Below are positions 37,872 through 47,167 of a DNA stretch of 64,000 nucleotides, piece after piece. Location of the stretch: positions 1 through 64,000 of the forward strand of contig NZ_OY782565.1 in NCBI RefSeq assembly GCF_963677875.1. Reading direction: 5' to 3'. A model generated the notes under the pieces. It was not told the origin of the DNA and did not search any database. It was given only the letters and a program-made list of their open reading frames with translations. Made by a program: the position numbers and the translations under genes. Every line of letters begins with the position of its first letter. The stretch's first letter is position 1. Origin of the DNA: Thiomicrorhabdus sp. Lineage in GTDB: Bacteria > Pseudomonadota > Gammaproteobacteria > Thiomicrospirales > Thiomicrospiraceae.

Positions 37872-38168
37872 ATGCAAGCGATCACAGTCTCGGCCTACCG
37901 CAGCCCAAAAAAAGAAGAACTCTACCTTTTCGTCCCTCAGGAAGACGCCTTGGAAAAACTTCCTAAAGAGCTGTTGGTCATGTTTGGAGAACCTCAGCAC
38001 GTTATCGACTTCGACCTGACTCCGGAACGAAGAATGGCTCGTGAAGATGCGGCAAAAGTCTACGCCGCCATAACCGATAAGGGTTACTATATGCAGATGC
38101 CACCGACCGAAGCAGAAAAAATCAGCGACTACGCCCCGGCTCCGGAACGTCTGGACAATATCTGCTAA
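37872..38168 (+). CDS. YcgL-domain protein
   Basis: 98 residues from the ATG at 37872, which follows AAGGAAA; the open frame upstream has no start support. It matches the small gammaproteobacterial YcgL family: SAYRSPKKEELYLFV near the start, LPKELLVMFGEPQHVIDFDL in the middle, GYYMQMPP near the end. Function of the family is not firmly known. It is followed after 146 bases by superoxide dismutase. Confidence 0.9.
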   Translation: MQAITVSAYRSPKKEELYLFVPQEDALEKLPKELLVMFGEPQHVIDFDLTPERRMAREDAAKVYAAITDKGYYMQMPPTEAEKISDYAPAPERLDNIC

Positions 38169-38314
38169 AAAATGCCCGGAATCGATACCTGATTAAAACA
38201 CTCGGTATTTACAAGCGCCGAAGAGTGACTACAATAGGTTTTAAATCTTTTAAAGAGGCCGCCCCTACATCGGAGCCCTCCTCACGTTAAACTGCAAACC
38301 ATAAGGAAACCGTC

Positions 38315-38926
38315 ATGGCTTTTACGCTACCAGATCTACCTTACGATTACGACGCACTTGAAGTCTCTATCGATGCGCGCACAATGGAAATCCACCATAC
38401 CAAGCACCACAACACTTACATCACCAATCTGAACAACGCGATTGCCGGTACCGAGCACGAAGACAAATCTCTGGAAGAACTGGTTACCAATGCGGGCAGT
38501 ATCTCTCCTGCCGTTCGCAACAACGGCGGCGGTCACTGGAACCACGCTTTCTTCTGGGAAGTGATGAGTGGCGACAGTATGGGAGCGCCTTCCGGCGCGC
38601 TTGCCGACGATATTAGTGCCACTTTTGGCAGCTTGGACGCCATGAAAGAGAAGTTCAATACCGCCGGTGCAACCCGTTTCGGTTCAGGTTGGGCCTGGCT
38701 AACCGTTTCTGCTGAAGGCAAACTGGAAATTTCTTCGACACCAAACCAGGACAACCCTTTGATGGATGTTGCCGAAACCAAAGGAACGCCAATTCTGGGT
38801 CTGGACGTTTGGGAACACGCCTACTACCTGCGATATCAAAATCTTCGCCCTGCCTATATGCAAGCATGGTGGGACGTCGTAAACTGGGACAAAGTGGCTG
38901 AACTTTACGCTGCAGCCAAAGCCTAA
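38315..38926 (+). CDS. sodA: Superoxide dismutase, Mn-type residues
   Basis: 203 residues. Converts superoxide to oxygen and hydrogen peroxide in the cytoplasm. Metal ligands His27, His77, Asp164 and His168 ([12 protein letters not shown]) are present. The residues that separate Mn from Fe enzymes are of Mn type: GGGHWNH at 71-77 and a Gln at 145 in TPNQDNP, with no Gln in the Fe position. Cambialistic use cannot be excluded. AAGGAAAC lies before the ATG. No operon partner. Confidence 0.95.
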   Translation: MAFTLPDLPYDYDALEVSIDARTMEIHHTKHHNTYITNLNNAIAGTEHEDKSLEELVTNAGSISPAVRNNGGGHWNHAFFWEVMSGDSMGAPSGALADDISATFGSLDAMKEKFNTAGATRFGSGWAWLTVSAEGKLEISSTPNQDNPLMDVAETKGTPILGLDVWEHAYYLRYQNLRPAYMQAWWDVVNWDKVAELYAAAKA

Positions 38927-38951
38927 TTGACTCCATAGTCGATGCACGGAG

Positions 38952-38988
38952 AACCGGCGGCTTACCTTTTGGTAACCGTCGGTTTTTT
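38952..38988 (+). terminator. Terminator after superoxide dismutase
   Basis: Stem AACCGGCGG / CCGTCGGTT extended by TTACC / GGTAA with a short loop, ending in a T-run. It lies 26 bases past the stop. Confidence 0.85.
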
Positions 38989-39005
38989 ATTATCCGAACC
39001 TCCCG

Positions 39006-39872
39006 TCAATCCTGCAGAGATTTTATCCACACCTTGTTATTGAGAAATGACGGAATCAGCAGTCGATTTCGTTGAATGTCCATTCCCAGATCCGCCGGAG
39101 ATTCCAGATCGGAAAAAATTGTTTCGAGAGGTTTGCCTTCCTGCCAGTGTAAAGCCGCTTTTGCCGCCCAGCTTGAAACGATCACATTCCCGTTCACATC
39201 TTCCACCAGACCATCAAGACGATTAAAAGGCAAAGACTCGCTTTGCAGAAGCTTTCCTGTCAAATCGAAATGATGCAACTGACCACTGGCGATCGTCACC
39301 ACCAGAATCTCGTCGTCCTTCTCCAGAACGCCGTTCGGCCGTCCTAAATCCATACCGGAAACCAGTGTCGTCAACACCCCATCGGCGGACACATGATAAA
39401 CCGCATCTTTACCGCTTGGTTTAAACCCCTCTTTCACACCACTGTCAGTCACCCATACACCACCTTGCGACGCCGGCGAAACGCCATTCAAAAAGCTGGC
39501 ACCCGGCACTCTGACAGTAAAAAGCGGCCGCCCTTCCGGTAAACTGAACACTCGTACATGATCAATATCGGCAACATACAGACGACCACCCAAAGCCGCC
39601 ATCCCTTTCGGAGCATTCAAATGGACATCTTTTTCACCCCCGGCCAGCCATTTCAATTCAACCACTTTGCCCTCTGGACTCAACAGTGAAATAAAGCCGT
39701 TATTGTCTTTGCCAAAAGGACTTCCGTTAATATTGGCAACATAGTAATGATCCGTTTTAACCGAATATTCGACCGATTCCGGAGTCTGAAACCCGACCTT
39801 CTCAACCGTCATATCCGCCGAAACCGCGAAACTCGCCCCCACGCACAAAATGCCAAAGAAAAATCGCTGCAT
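39006..39872 (-). CDS. Exported SMP-30/NHL-type beta-propeller protein
   Basis: 288 residues from the ATG at 39872, which follows AGGAGGG and opens a clear signal peptide (MQRFFFGILCVGASFAVSADM). An upstream start at 39902 would mask that signal. The body has about six propeller blades of the gluconolactonase/NHL kind (PESVEYSVKTDHYYVANI, LNAPKGMAALGGRLYVADID, RPNGVLEKDDEILVV). Some members are lactonases, but the substrate here cannot be told. Likely periplasmic. No operon. Confidence 0.85.
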   Translation of the reverse strand: MQRFFFGILCVGASFAVSADMTVEKVGFQTPESVEYSVKTDHYYVANINGSPFGKDNNGFISLLSPEGKVVELKWLAGGEKDVHLNAPKGMAALGGRLYVADIDHVRVFSLPEGRPLFTVRVPGASFLNGVSPASQGGVWVTDSGVKEGFKPSGKDAVYHVSADGVLTTLVSGMDLGRPNGVLEKDDEILVVTIASGQLHHFDLTGKLLQSESLPFNRLDGLVEDVNGNVIVSSWAAKAALHWQEGKPLETIFSDLESPADLGMDIQRNRLLIPSFLNNKVWIKSLQD

Positions 39873-40089
39873 AACGCCCTCCTGCAAAAACTTTGACCAC
39901 ACCTCAGCCTCACGACCTTAACAGCCATCATACTGAAATTCATTCAGCCCAGATAAGGAAAAATTTATGACAAATCGCTTTCGCTCACCGCTGATAACAT
40001 GAATGTCCGGTTTTTCTTTTACCCGATAACGACACCTGAGGTAAGATCGGTTTATTCGAAATTTCAGAATGAATTCAGGGAGAAAATTC

Positions 40090-40647
40090 ATGGTAAGTCT
40101 GACCACCCCAATCTGCGATTTTAATGCCGAAGCGATCGACTTCCACCTGCCGGGCATCGATGGCCAAGACTGGACGCTGCAAAACGCCAAAGGCGAAAAT
40201 GGCTTGCTGGTGATGTTCATCTGCAACCATTGCCCGTATGTCAAAGCAATTCACCGACGCTTAGTGGACGATACGCGGATTTTACGCGACGAATACGGTA
40301 TCGGCTCAATCGCAATTATGTCCAATGATCCGAATGAATACGAGGAAGATTCATTTGAAAATATGAAGAAAGTCGCCGAAATCTGGGATTTTCCGTTTCC
40401 TTATGTCATCGACGAGACGCAAGAGACTGCCAAAGCTTACGGCGCCGTCTGCACACCGGATTTCTTCGGCTATAACAAAGATTTGAAACTGCAATATCGA
40501 GGGCGGCTCGACGAATCTCGCAAAGAAACCGCTCCGGAAGGCGTTCGTCGCGATTTACTGGAAGCCATGAAGCTGATCGCCCGAACCGGGCAGGGGCCTC
40601 TGGAACAGATTCCTTCCATGGGATGCTCCATTAAGTGGAAAGAATGA
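40090..40647 (+). CDS. Thioredoxin-fold redoxin (AhpC/TSA-like)
   Basis: 185 residues from the ATG at 40090, which follows AGGGAG; the longer frame from 40069 places the Shine-Dalgarno inside the gene. A thioredoxin-fold protein with MFICNHCPYVKA (CxxC) at the active site, and later ETQETAKAYGAVCTPDFFGY, where TP is the cis-proline region. No signal peptide, so cytoplasmic. Members are annotated as thioredoxin-family or peroxiredoxin-like; the partner is unknown. It converges with a DUF4382 lipoprotein gene across a strong terminator. Confidence 0.9.
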   Translation: MVSLTTPICDFNAEAIDFHLPGIDGQDWTLQNAKGENGLLVMFICNHCPYVKAIHRRLVDDTRILRDEYGIGSIAIMSNDPNEYEEDSFENMKKVAEIWDFPFPYVIDETQETAKAYGAVCTPDFFGYNKDLKLQYRGRLDESRKETAPEGVRRDLLEAMKLIARTGQGPLEQIPSMGCSIKWKE

Positions 40648-40680
40648 TAACCACGCCCGAAAATCCGTCTTTCAGAAAAT

Positions 40681-40708
40681 AAAAAACCGCGCAGCTGCGC
40701 GGTTTTTT
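40681..40708. terminator. Perfect bidirectional terminator
   Basis: Twenty-eight-base palindrome, arms AAAAAACCGCGC and GCGCGGTTTTTT around AGCT, between convergent genes; T-runs occur in both directions. Confidence 0.9.
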
Positions 40709-40724
40709 AACTTAAGCGAACTTT

Positions 40725-41645
40725 TTACTCCGCAGTGAAATTCACCGTTTTCGTTTGATCTTTCACTACAGTAATATTGTTCAGAACAGCAAAATCCAAA
40801 TCCTCTCCAGCCTGAGTGACATCATCCTGATCACTCCGACAGGTGAATGCCACCGTATAGTCTCCGGCCGGCAGATAGCCGAAATTGTATTCAAAATCAC
40901 CGCTGTCATCATTACGCTTCACCAGCGCCGTTTCAATCGGATCGCCTGCCGCACCACTGATATCGCTCACTGTCGCCGCCGCCCCTTCAAACAGGTAAAC
41001 ACTGTTGTAGGAATAGGATTTTCCATCGGAACAACTGGCGGCGCGAACAAATTCATTCGCAACCTCGCCCTTGATCACGCCGACGCTCCCCATTGAAAAT
41101 GCTCTCAGCACCGGCTTCATAATGTAGGAATCTGCGCCATTTTTCAGAATAGATTTACGCAAATCAAAATCGATCAGGAAAGTGCTGTTTTGATTTTTGC
41201 TAACCGAAAAGTTCCCTTTTAACTTTAAGCCGCTTTCGGAACCGCTCGGAATCGTCAGAGGGTAGTCGGTTCCATCATTGAAAACGATGGAGGTTTTCGT
41301 TCCCGCGCCCTGATCCACGATCAAACGAATCTCTTTATAAGTTCCGGTCGGAATCTCATAATTTTTAAACAGAGGAGTGAAATTCGTGCCTTGAAGCGTC
41401 AGCACATCCAGTTCAGCCGGCGACGTAAAAATAATGTTCTGCTTTCTTCCGTCGGAATGCTTCAATTCAACACCGGAAATCTGAACCCAGATGTTTTTTG
41501 CATCGTCCAGCGGAGCATCCGAAAGATTCAACGTCATTGTTCCTGTTGCACCATCCGAGCTGTCAATCGTACTTAAATCACACCCCTGCAACGCCAAAGA
41601 TCCAAACACCCCCGCCAGCAGCGCTTTTTTAGCCTGAAGTTTCAT
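40725..41645 (-). CDS. DUF4382 lipoprotein
   Basis: 306 residues with a lipoprotein signal: hydrophobic stretch then lipobox LQGC (Cys22). The first domain fits DUF4382 (GTMTLNLSDAPLDDAKNIWVQ, VLTLQGTNFTPL, IPTGTYKEIRLIVD). The second half is a beta-sandwich of the carboxypeptidase-regulatory type (GAAGDPIETALV, YLPAGDYTVAFTC). Probably outer-membrane attached; function unknown. Between 41646 and 41937, upstream of this gene and before the glycerate kinase stop, I see no supported feature. Confidence 0.88.
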   Translation of the reverse strand: MKLQAKKALLAGVFGSLALQGCDLSTIDSSDGATGTMTLNLSDAPLDDAKNIWVQISGVELKHSDGRKQNIIFTSPAELDVLTLQGTNFTPLFKNYEIPTGTYKEIRLIVDQGAGTKTSIVFNDGTDYPLTIPSGSESGLKLKGNFSVSKNQNSTFLIDFDLRKSILKNGADSYIMKPVLRAFSMGSVGVIKGEVANEFVRAASCSDGKSYSYNSVYLFEGAAATVSDISGAAGDPIETALVKRNDDSGDFEYNFGYLPAGDYTVAFTCRSDQDDVTQAGEDLDFAVLNNITVVKDQTKTVNFTAE

Positions 41646-41937
41646 AATCCTCTCTCTATCTAATTTTCAGCGTAAAACCTCTGCCCACATCTTAATCTAT
41701 TTATTTCAAAATAGAAACATTCCGCCCACCAAGGCGCACAAGACGATAACCGAAGCAAATTTTCCACTTATCCCCGTCGTTTGCACGCGCCACGCGCACC
41801 ATTCAGTTGAAGGATTCGAAACAGCCGCCGACAAACCCTAATCCTTTTTCGCATGGACCTCAATCTGATTTCTGTTGGAATTTTCGTAAGCCTGCCGGAA
41901 GCTTTCAACCTCTGAGCAGAGAATTCTGCCAGAGTTT

Positions 41938-43062
41938 CTACCTCTTCAAGAGTGCGATGATCGAATACAACGTCTGTTTCAACAGCATTGGGGCAAACCG
42001 AAAAGCATCGAGTTCGGCCATTGGACGCGAGAGAATACTGAATACCGCTTTGAATTCGGGTAACTCGGAGGGGTGCGTTCCCAAACTTCCGCAAACGGCA
42101 ACGGTCGGAATCGAGTACTTTTCCCCCAGCAGTGCCATCTGCATCGGCAATTTTCCAAAACGCGTCTGTTCGTCCAGACGCCCTTCACCGGTAATCAGCC
42201 AGTCCACTTTCTGCGCCGAAAGTGTTTTTTCCAAGGCTAGCGCGCTGTTCAAAACCTCAAACCCCGGCTTAACCTGAGCCCCGAGCAAACCGATAAAACC
42301 CGCTGCCATTCCGCCGGCGGCTCCTGCTCCCGGCAAGTCCTTAACCTGCCGACCGGTCTTTTCCGCAATTTTCAGAGCCCAGTTTTCCAGCCCGTTCTCC
42401 AGCGCGTCAAAGTTTCGTTCATTCACCCCTTTCTGTGGCCCAAAAACACTGGTCGCACCAGTCTTGCCCAACAACGGGTTAGTAACATCACTGGCAATCA
42501 ACCATTCAATTTCCAGCAGTTCCGGAGGAAGGTCGCCAATGGAAGCAATGGTCTTTAAGGCTTGGCCACCGAGCCCGACTTCCTTACCTTTGTCATCCAG
42601 AAATGGAAGACCCAGCGCATGCAAAGCGCCCATGCCACCATCATTTGTTGCCGAACCTCCCAGACCGAGAATGATTTTCTTGGCGCCACGTTTGATGGCC
42701 GCATCAATCAATTGTCCAGTGCCGTAAGTATGCGCCTGCAGAGGGTTCCGTTCTTCATTTTTCAGTTTGGGCAGGCCCGAAGCCTGCGCCATCTCAATAA
42801 TCGCAGTCGCCGTCTGCGGTTGCCAGGCAAAATCAGCTCGGGTCTTTCTTCCGATCGGGTCGGCAACCCAGACCGTTTCTTTTTCCGCCAAGCCGGCAAA
42901 GAGAAACGATTCCACAAACCCCTCGCCACCATCGGACAGCGGCAGACTGATCACTTGCGCATCGGGGTCGCACTGAGCGATCACCGTGCAGGCAATTTCG
43001 CAAAACTGCACCGCGCTCAAAGACCCCTTGAAACTGTCCGGGGCAATCACATAAGTCGTCAT
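41938..43062 (-). CDS. Glycerate kinase (GarK/GlxK family)
   Basis: 374 residues from the ATG at 43062, which follows GGGAAG and gives the family start MTTYVIAPDSFKGSLSA. Phosphorylates glycerate with ATP; this family usually yields 2-phosphoglycerate. Motifs: PLSDGGEGFVESFL, GLGGSATNDGGMGALHALG, GAGAAGGMAAGFI and DWLITGEGRLDEQT. Last gene of the glucosylglycerate operon, 40 bases after the phosphorylase gene. In this context it would capture glycerate released by the phosphorylase and return it to central metabolism. Confidence 0.94.
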   Translation of the reverse strand: MTTYVIAPDSFKGSLSAVQFCEIACTVIAQCDPDAQVISLPLSDGGEGFVESFLFAGLAEKETVWVADPIGRKTRADFAWQPQTATAIIEMAQASGLPKLKNEERNPLQAHTYGTGQLIDAAIKRGAKKIILGLGGSATNDGGMGALHALGLPFLDDKGKEVGLGGQALKTIASIGDLPPELLEIEWLIASDVTNPLLGKTGATSVFGPQKGVNERNFDALENGLENWALKIAEKTGRQVKDLPGAGAAGGMAAGFIGLLGAQVKPGFEVLNSALALEKTLSAQKVDWLITGEGRLDEQTRFGKLPMQMALLGEKYSIPTVAVCGSLGTHPSELPEFKAVFSILSRPMAELDAFRFAPMLLKQTLYSIIALLKR

Positions 43063-43102
43063 ATTTTCTTCCCACCAAATTAAAGAATCAAAGCCCGGCA
43101 TT

Positions 43103-44872
43103 CTAATCCGTAGACAAGGCCCAGAGCGCACTTTCACCATCGACCTGTTCCGGCATCAGCCACACGGATTGATACGGCTGCATGACATAGCGCTGCTCGC
43201 CGGAAAATACACCTTGATTGTCGAGCAGATTAATCCAATAGTTGTGCCGTTCAAAACCGTCAATCACGCTCAAATCCATAATTTTAATTTCCGAGGTTAA
43301 ATTGTGAATCACCAATAACGGAAACCTCAGCCCCTTGCCATCCCGCCACAAGGCAAAATAGTCCTGACCCAGATCCAGTATTTTCTGCGGTGTTTCCGGA
43401 TGAAACGCCTTGTGCTTTTTACGACGCTGCAACAGGTTGGTCAAGCGTTTGATCACTTCTGCATTCGATGTCCGTCCGCTCTCAATCAAGGCCTGCAAAT
43501 ACTCATATTCCCACTTCCGACGGTTAATCGAACGGGTACGGCCGGTTTTCTCGACACCGTCATGGTCGTTCGGTGTCGCCACCATACTGTGAATATAAAA
43601 AGCGGGAATCCCCTGCAGAGTCATCATAATATTCTGCGCGCAGATAAAGCGCTCAACCTGCCACTGATCCGGGCCATTGCTGTTATGCGTTTCCCGGAAT
43701 GCGCTGAACAGTGCAATATTAATTTCATAAGGGCTTTCCGTACCGTCGCCGTTCGCTTTCATCGAGACAAATCCGCCCAGACGATGCATATTGGTCACCA
43801 GATCTTCGACTTCCCGAGGCGGCAGGATGCCTTCGACCGGCCGCAGGCCGATCCCGTCATGCGACGCAGTAAAATTCAGAAAGGTACAGCCCGGCGGAGG
43901 GGCATCCAGATTTAAGGCCCAATCGGTCAAATAGCTACCGTCGCCGCGATGCAACGCATGCAGAACCAAGGGTGCCAGACTGAACTGATAGACCATATGC
44001 GCTTCGTCTTCGTTCCCGAAATAAGAGAGGTTTTCGACATGCGGAACATTGGTTTCGGTCAGAAGAATTGCATCGGGGCGGGCAATCGACATCACATCAC
44101 GCATCAGCTTAACGATTTCGTGTGTTTCCGGTAAATGGATACAATTTGTTCCCAGCCGCTTCCACAGAAATGCAATAGCGTCCAGACGAATAATGCGTGC
44201 GCCGTTTTTCAGATAGAGCAACAGCACTTCAATCATCTTGACCAGCACTTTCGGATTGGCGAAATTCAAATCAATCTGATCGGCACTGAATGTCGCCCAG
44301 ACCTTCTTGCGCCCGCGGTGTGTATAGGCAGGAACCAGCAACGGCGTATTTCTCGGCCGCGTAACCAGAGAGAGTTCAGGACGATCGTCCTCTTCGATGA
44401 AGAACTCATTGTAAGGTGGAATATCCGCCTTGTAGTCGGTAAACCACAAGCTTTCCCGGGAAACGTGGTTTACAACCAGATCGAACATCAGATCGTACTC
44501 GCTGCGTAACGACTCGATGTGAGACCAGTCGCCAAGCTCCGGATCAACCATGGTGTAATCGATAACCGAAAAGCCGTCATCGGAGCTATAAGGAAAAAAC
44601 GGCAGAACATGTACACAATTGACCGCATCTTTCACATAACTGGAAAGGAACTTTTTAAGCGTGGAAAGCGGCATCTCCTCTTCATTCAGAAAAGTATCCC
44701 CGTAAGTGATCAGCAGAACATCTTTCTGATCCCACTTCACCTTGCTGCAAGGTTTCATCATACCGGCCGCATCGATGGCGGCCAAAATACCTTGATAAGC
44801 TTCTTCGGCCGACGTTTCCGGATAAACCCTGTTTAGTCGCGCTTGAATCTGTTGCAGTACGGCTTGCGGCAT
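43103..44872 (-). CDS. GH13_18 phosphorylase, probably glucosylglycerate phosphorylase
   Basis: 589 residues. Same family as sucrose phosphorylase: alpha-amylase-type barrel with nucleophile Asp231 (IIRLDAIAFLWK), acid/base Glu273 (ILLTETNVPH) and Asp339 (FTASHDGIGLRP). The family includes sucrose, sucrose-6-phosphate, glucosylglycerol and glucosylglycerate phosphorylases. The flanking genes (glucosyl-3-phosphoglycerate synthase and phosphatase upstream, glycerate kinase downstream) favour glucosylglycerate: glucosylglycerate + Pi gives glucose-1-phosphate + glycerate. It lies 49 bases after the synthase gene. Specificity is inference from neighbours; the barrel itself cannot tell it from sucrose phosphorylase by eye. 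Confidence 0.85.
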   Translation of the reverse strand: MPQAVLQQIQARLNRVYPETSAEEAYQGILAAIDAAGMMKPCSKVKWDQKDVLLITYGDTFLNEEEMPLSTLKKFLSSYVKDAVNCVHVLPFFPYSSDDGFSVIDYTMVDPELGDWSHIESLRSEYDLMFDLVVNHVSRESLWFTDYKADIPPYNEFFIEEDDRPELSLVTRPRNTPLLVPAYTHRGRKKVWATFSADQIDLNFANPKVLVKMIEVLLLYLKNGARIIRLDAIAFLWKRLGTNCIHLPETHEIVKLMRDVMSIARPDAILLTETNVPHVENLSYFGNEDEAHMVYQFSLAPLVLHALHRGDGSYLTDWALNLDAPPPGCTFLNFTASHDGIGLRPVEGILPPREVEDLVTNMHRLGGFVSMKANGDGTESPYEINIALFSAFRETHNSNGPDQWQVERFICAQNIMMTLQGIPAFYIHSMVATPNDHDGVEKTGRTRSINRRKWEYEYLQALIESGRTSNAEVIKRLTNLLQRRKKHKAFHPETPQKILDLGQDYFALWRDGKGLRFPLLVIHNLTSEIKIMDLSVIDGFERHNYWINLLDNQGVFSGEQRYVMQPYQSVWLMPEQVDGESALWALSTD

Positions 44873-44921
44873 CCGCTCCTCCTTGTTTAAGAAATTGGCG
44901 GCGGCATGCGCGCGGCAACCG

Positions 44922-46133
44922 TTACTCGTTATCGCGCTCTACCGCCTCATAAAGATCATCCATAATCGACGGAACCGCGCTCACTACCCGGTTCCAGTTC
45001 GGCAAAAACGGTCTTTCGTCCGGGTTATCAAGAAACGCTTCCCCGGCATTCATAATATTTTTTGCAAACAGTTCCACTGCCTGTTCTTCACGGTGAACAT
45101 CTACAGCCAGACCATTCATTTCCGCATCAAACACATAGCTTTCCAACTGATCCAAAGCGGTACGGTGATAAACCGCTTTCACGGTGCGAATGGTTCCGCG
45201 TGAGAACACGTGACCGTGGGTCGATAATTTACGGAACAGTGATTTGGCAATGTCCTGACTCATTCGGGACAAACCTTTATTGTGATCTTCCCGCGACAGG
45301 TCCTGATGCTTATGATCGTAAACATCGGCAATATCCACCTGACAAATACGACGGTTCGAATAGTTTCGTTTCATTTCGGCAAGAATTCCGACTTCCAGCC
45401 CCCAATCAGCTGGAATTCTCATATCTTTCAAGGCACTGGTCTTCATAGCAAACTCGCCCGCCAGCGCATAACGAAAACTATCCAGATAAGTCAGCAGTTC
45501 GTCCGGCCCGAGAACCGTTTCCAGCGCTCGCAGCAAAGGTGTCACCAGCAGACGCACGACACGCCCGTTTAAGCGGCCGTCGGAATAACGGGAATAGTAC
45601 CCTTTGGAAAACACAAAGTTGAAAGTTGGGTGTGCAACCGGAAAAAGCAAGCGCGCCAGCAAGTCGCGTTGATAGGTAATGATATCGCAATCATGCAACG
45701 CCACCACCTCTGCCTTCTGAGCCGCCAGCACATACCCGTAGCACCCCCAGACATTTGTCCCTTTTCCCGGTTCGGTCGGTGCAAGCCCCTTCTCTTTCAA
45801 CTGCTGCATCAGAGTTTGCATCCGAGGACCGTCGTTCCACAACACCCGATGATCCTGAGGCAACTCGGCAAAATATTCTTTCGCAAATTCAAACTGTGCC
45901 TGATCGGCTCGATCCAGACCAATTACGATCTGCGACAGATAAGGCACTTCTTTCAGTTCATTAACGATATTCTTTAACGCGGGTGCTTCCAGTTCACTGA
46001 ATAAAGAAGGAAGAATCAAGCCCATCGGGTTCTGTTTTGAAAAGCGTAGCAAATCCGATTCCAAGTCTGCTGTCGGACGATCCGTCAAGTTATGAAATGT
46101 GGTTACCGTACCGTTCTGAAAAAAATCGCTCAT
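44922..46133 (-). CDS. gpgS: Glucosyl-3-phosphoglycerate synthase
   Basis: 403 residues, GT81-type glycosyltransferase with a GT-A fold. Transfers glucose from an NDP-glucose to 3-phosphoglycerate. Visible: nucleotide-binding GKGTNVWGCYGYVLAAQ, the metal-binding ALHDCDIITY, and KGYYSRYSDGRLNGRVVRLLVTPLLRAL, which is characteristic of the family; WGLEVGILAEM follows. Preceded by the phosphatase gene after 12 bases. Makes the phosphorylated precursor of the compatible solute glucosylglycerate, known from halotolerant and thermophilic bacteria under salt or nitrogen stress. Confidence 0.92.
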   Translation of the reverse strand: MSDFFQNGTVTTFHNLTDRPTADLESDLLRFSKQNPMGLILPSLFSELEAPALKNIVNELKEVPYLSQIVIGLDRADQAQFEFAKEYFAELPQDHRVLWNDGPRMQTLMQQLKEKGLAPTEPGKGTNVWGCYGYVLAAQKAEVVALHDCDIITYQRDLLARLLFPVAHPTFNFVFSKGYYSRYSDGRLNGRVVRLLVTPLLRALETVLGPDELLTYLDSFRYALAGEFAMKTSALKDMRIPADWGLEVGILAEMKRNYSNRRICQVDIADVYDHKHQDLSREDHNKGLSRMSQDIAKSLFRKLSTHGHVFSRGTIRTVKAVYHRTALDQLESYVFDAEMNGLAVDVHREEQAVELFAKNIMNAGEAFLDNPDERPFLPNWNRVVSAVPSIMDDLYEAVERDNE

Positions 46134-46145
46134 GGTATCTCCTAG

Positions 46146-46952
46146 TTATTTTCGAGTGTCAATATGATCCAAATAATAGCCTTCCACGGCTTCAACCCAC
46201 CCCCACGGAGCGGCCTGACGCGCGTAATAAGCGTCTTGTCGCCCTAATTCGAGGCATCCGTTCGCCGCTGGAAGAACCATCGAAAAATCGGCGGCTTCAA
46301 GCATGGCACGGTCGTTTTCACCGTCGCCCAAAGCCCCTGTTACAACCGTCACCGGCTGTTTGGCGGACTCTTTTGCCCGCTCTTTAATCCAGTTTAGTGC
46401 ATCCGCCTTATCATGGTGCGCCATAACATGATAAAAACGCCCGCCTTTTAAAACACGCAAATTAAAGCGGCTTAACGCCGCCTTGAAATCTGTAAATTGT
46501 GCCTCACTTCCATACCAGAGAAGCGGCTCGGAAACCGCCCTCTCCTTCGCCCTCCGCGCATCGTCTTCCCGCAAGCCGGTCATGTGCGACACATCCTCGC
46601 AAGACCAGTCGCCAAAGCCGGCAAAATCCCAGCCATGGTCGGCTCTCAGCCCCGTCAGGACGGAACGGATCTCGGAATAGGCGCAACCTAAAAGCTCAGG
46701 GTGCCAGACCCATTCGTTTTCAAGTACTTGCGGCCAGTAAATGACCCCGCCGTTTTCGGCAACATAAGGTGTTTGCAAATCCAGGCGCCGTAACCAGTCC
46801 GCCAACTCCGCCGACGTTTTACTGGAGTTCAAAATAACAGTCACCCCCAACTCTTTTAAACGCGACAAAACGGGCAACACCGGACGATATTCGTAATCGT
46901 GATGGTTCAGCAAAGTCCCGTCTAAATCGGTAAAAAGATAGTTCAACTGCAT
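46146..46952 (-). CDS. gpgP: Glucosyl/mannosyl-3-phosphoglycerate phosphatase (HAD-IIB)
   Basis: 268 residues from the ATG at 46952, which follows TGGAGGAATT; the frame extends upstream to 47036 without a supported start. HAD superfamily, Cof/MPGP subfamily: motif I FTDLDGTLL, motif II ILNSSKTSAEL, motif IV LGDGENDRAML; PYVAENGGVIYWP is typical of mannosyl-3-phosphoglycerate phosphatases. Removes phosphate from glucosyl-3-phosphoglycerate to give glucosylglycerate. First gene of the operon; its promoter lies in the 215-base gap shared with the divergent btaA-like gene. Confidence 0.9.
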   Translation of the reverse strand: MQLNYLFTDLDGTLLNHHDYEYRPVLPVLSRLKELGVTVILNSSKTSAELADWLRRLDLQTPYVAENGGVIYWPQVLENEWVWHPELLGCAYSEIRSVLTGLRADHGWDFAGFGDWSCEDVSHMTGLREDDARRAKERAVSEPLLWYGSEAQFTDFKAALSRFNLRVLKGGRFYHVMAHHDKADALNWIKERAKESAKQPVTVVTGALGDGENDRAMLEAADFSMVLPAANGCLELGRQDAYYARQAAPWGWVEAVEGYYLDHIDTRK

Positions 46953-47050
46953 AATTCCTCCAGACAATAAGCCTCCCCCGTACAAGCAGGTTTCCGGCCA
47001 ACTTTTTCTCCCACACTCGGCCGATGCCCAAAACACAAAACGTCATCTAG

Positions 47051-47068
47051 CTGTTACACAAGGTTCAT
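47051..47068 (+). promoter_or_regulatory. Weak candidate Pho box upstream of the btaA-like gene
   Basis: CTGTTAC-ACAA-GGTTCAT: two 7-base half-sites with the 4-base spacing of a PhoB box; by my count 12 of 18 positions match the E. coli consensus. The second half is poor and no good -10 follows. It lies 100 bases before the start at 47168. Suggestive only. Confidence 0.3.
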
Positions 47069-47167
47069 AAATCATTAAAAAAGCGTGATTAAGATGAGCT
47101 GATAAGCAAAATGCGCGAACTTTCGACTGCAAATCACGTCTCCATCTAAACAAAGGTAAGCCCCCAG

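Noticed and set aside
41768..42094. Minus-strand frame of 108 codons overlapping the end of the glycerate kinase gene
   Set aside because: Overlaps the well-supported C-terminus of glycerate kinase in another frame and shows no family resemblance.
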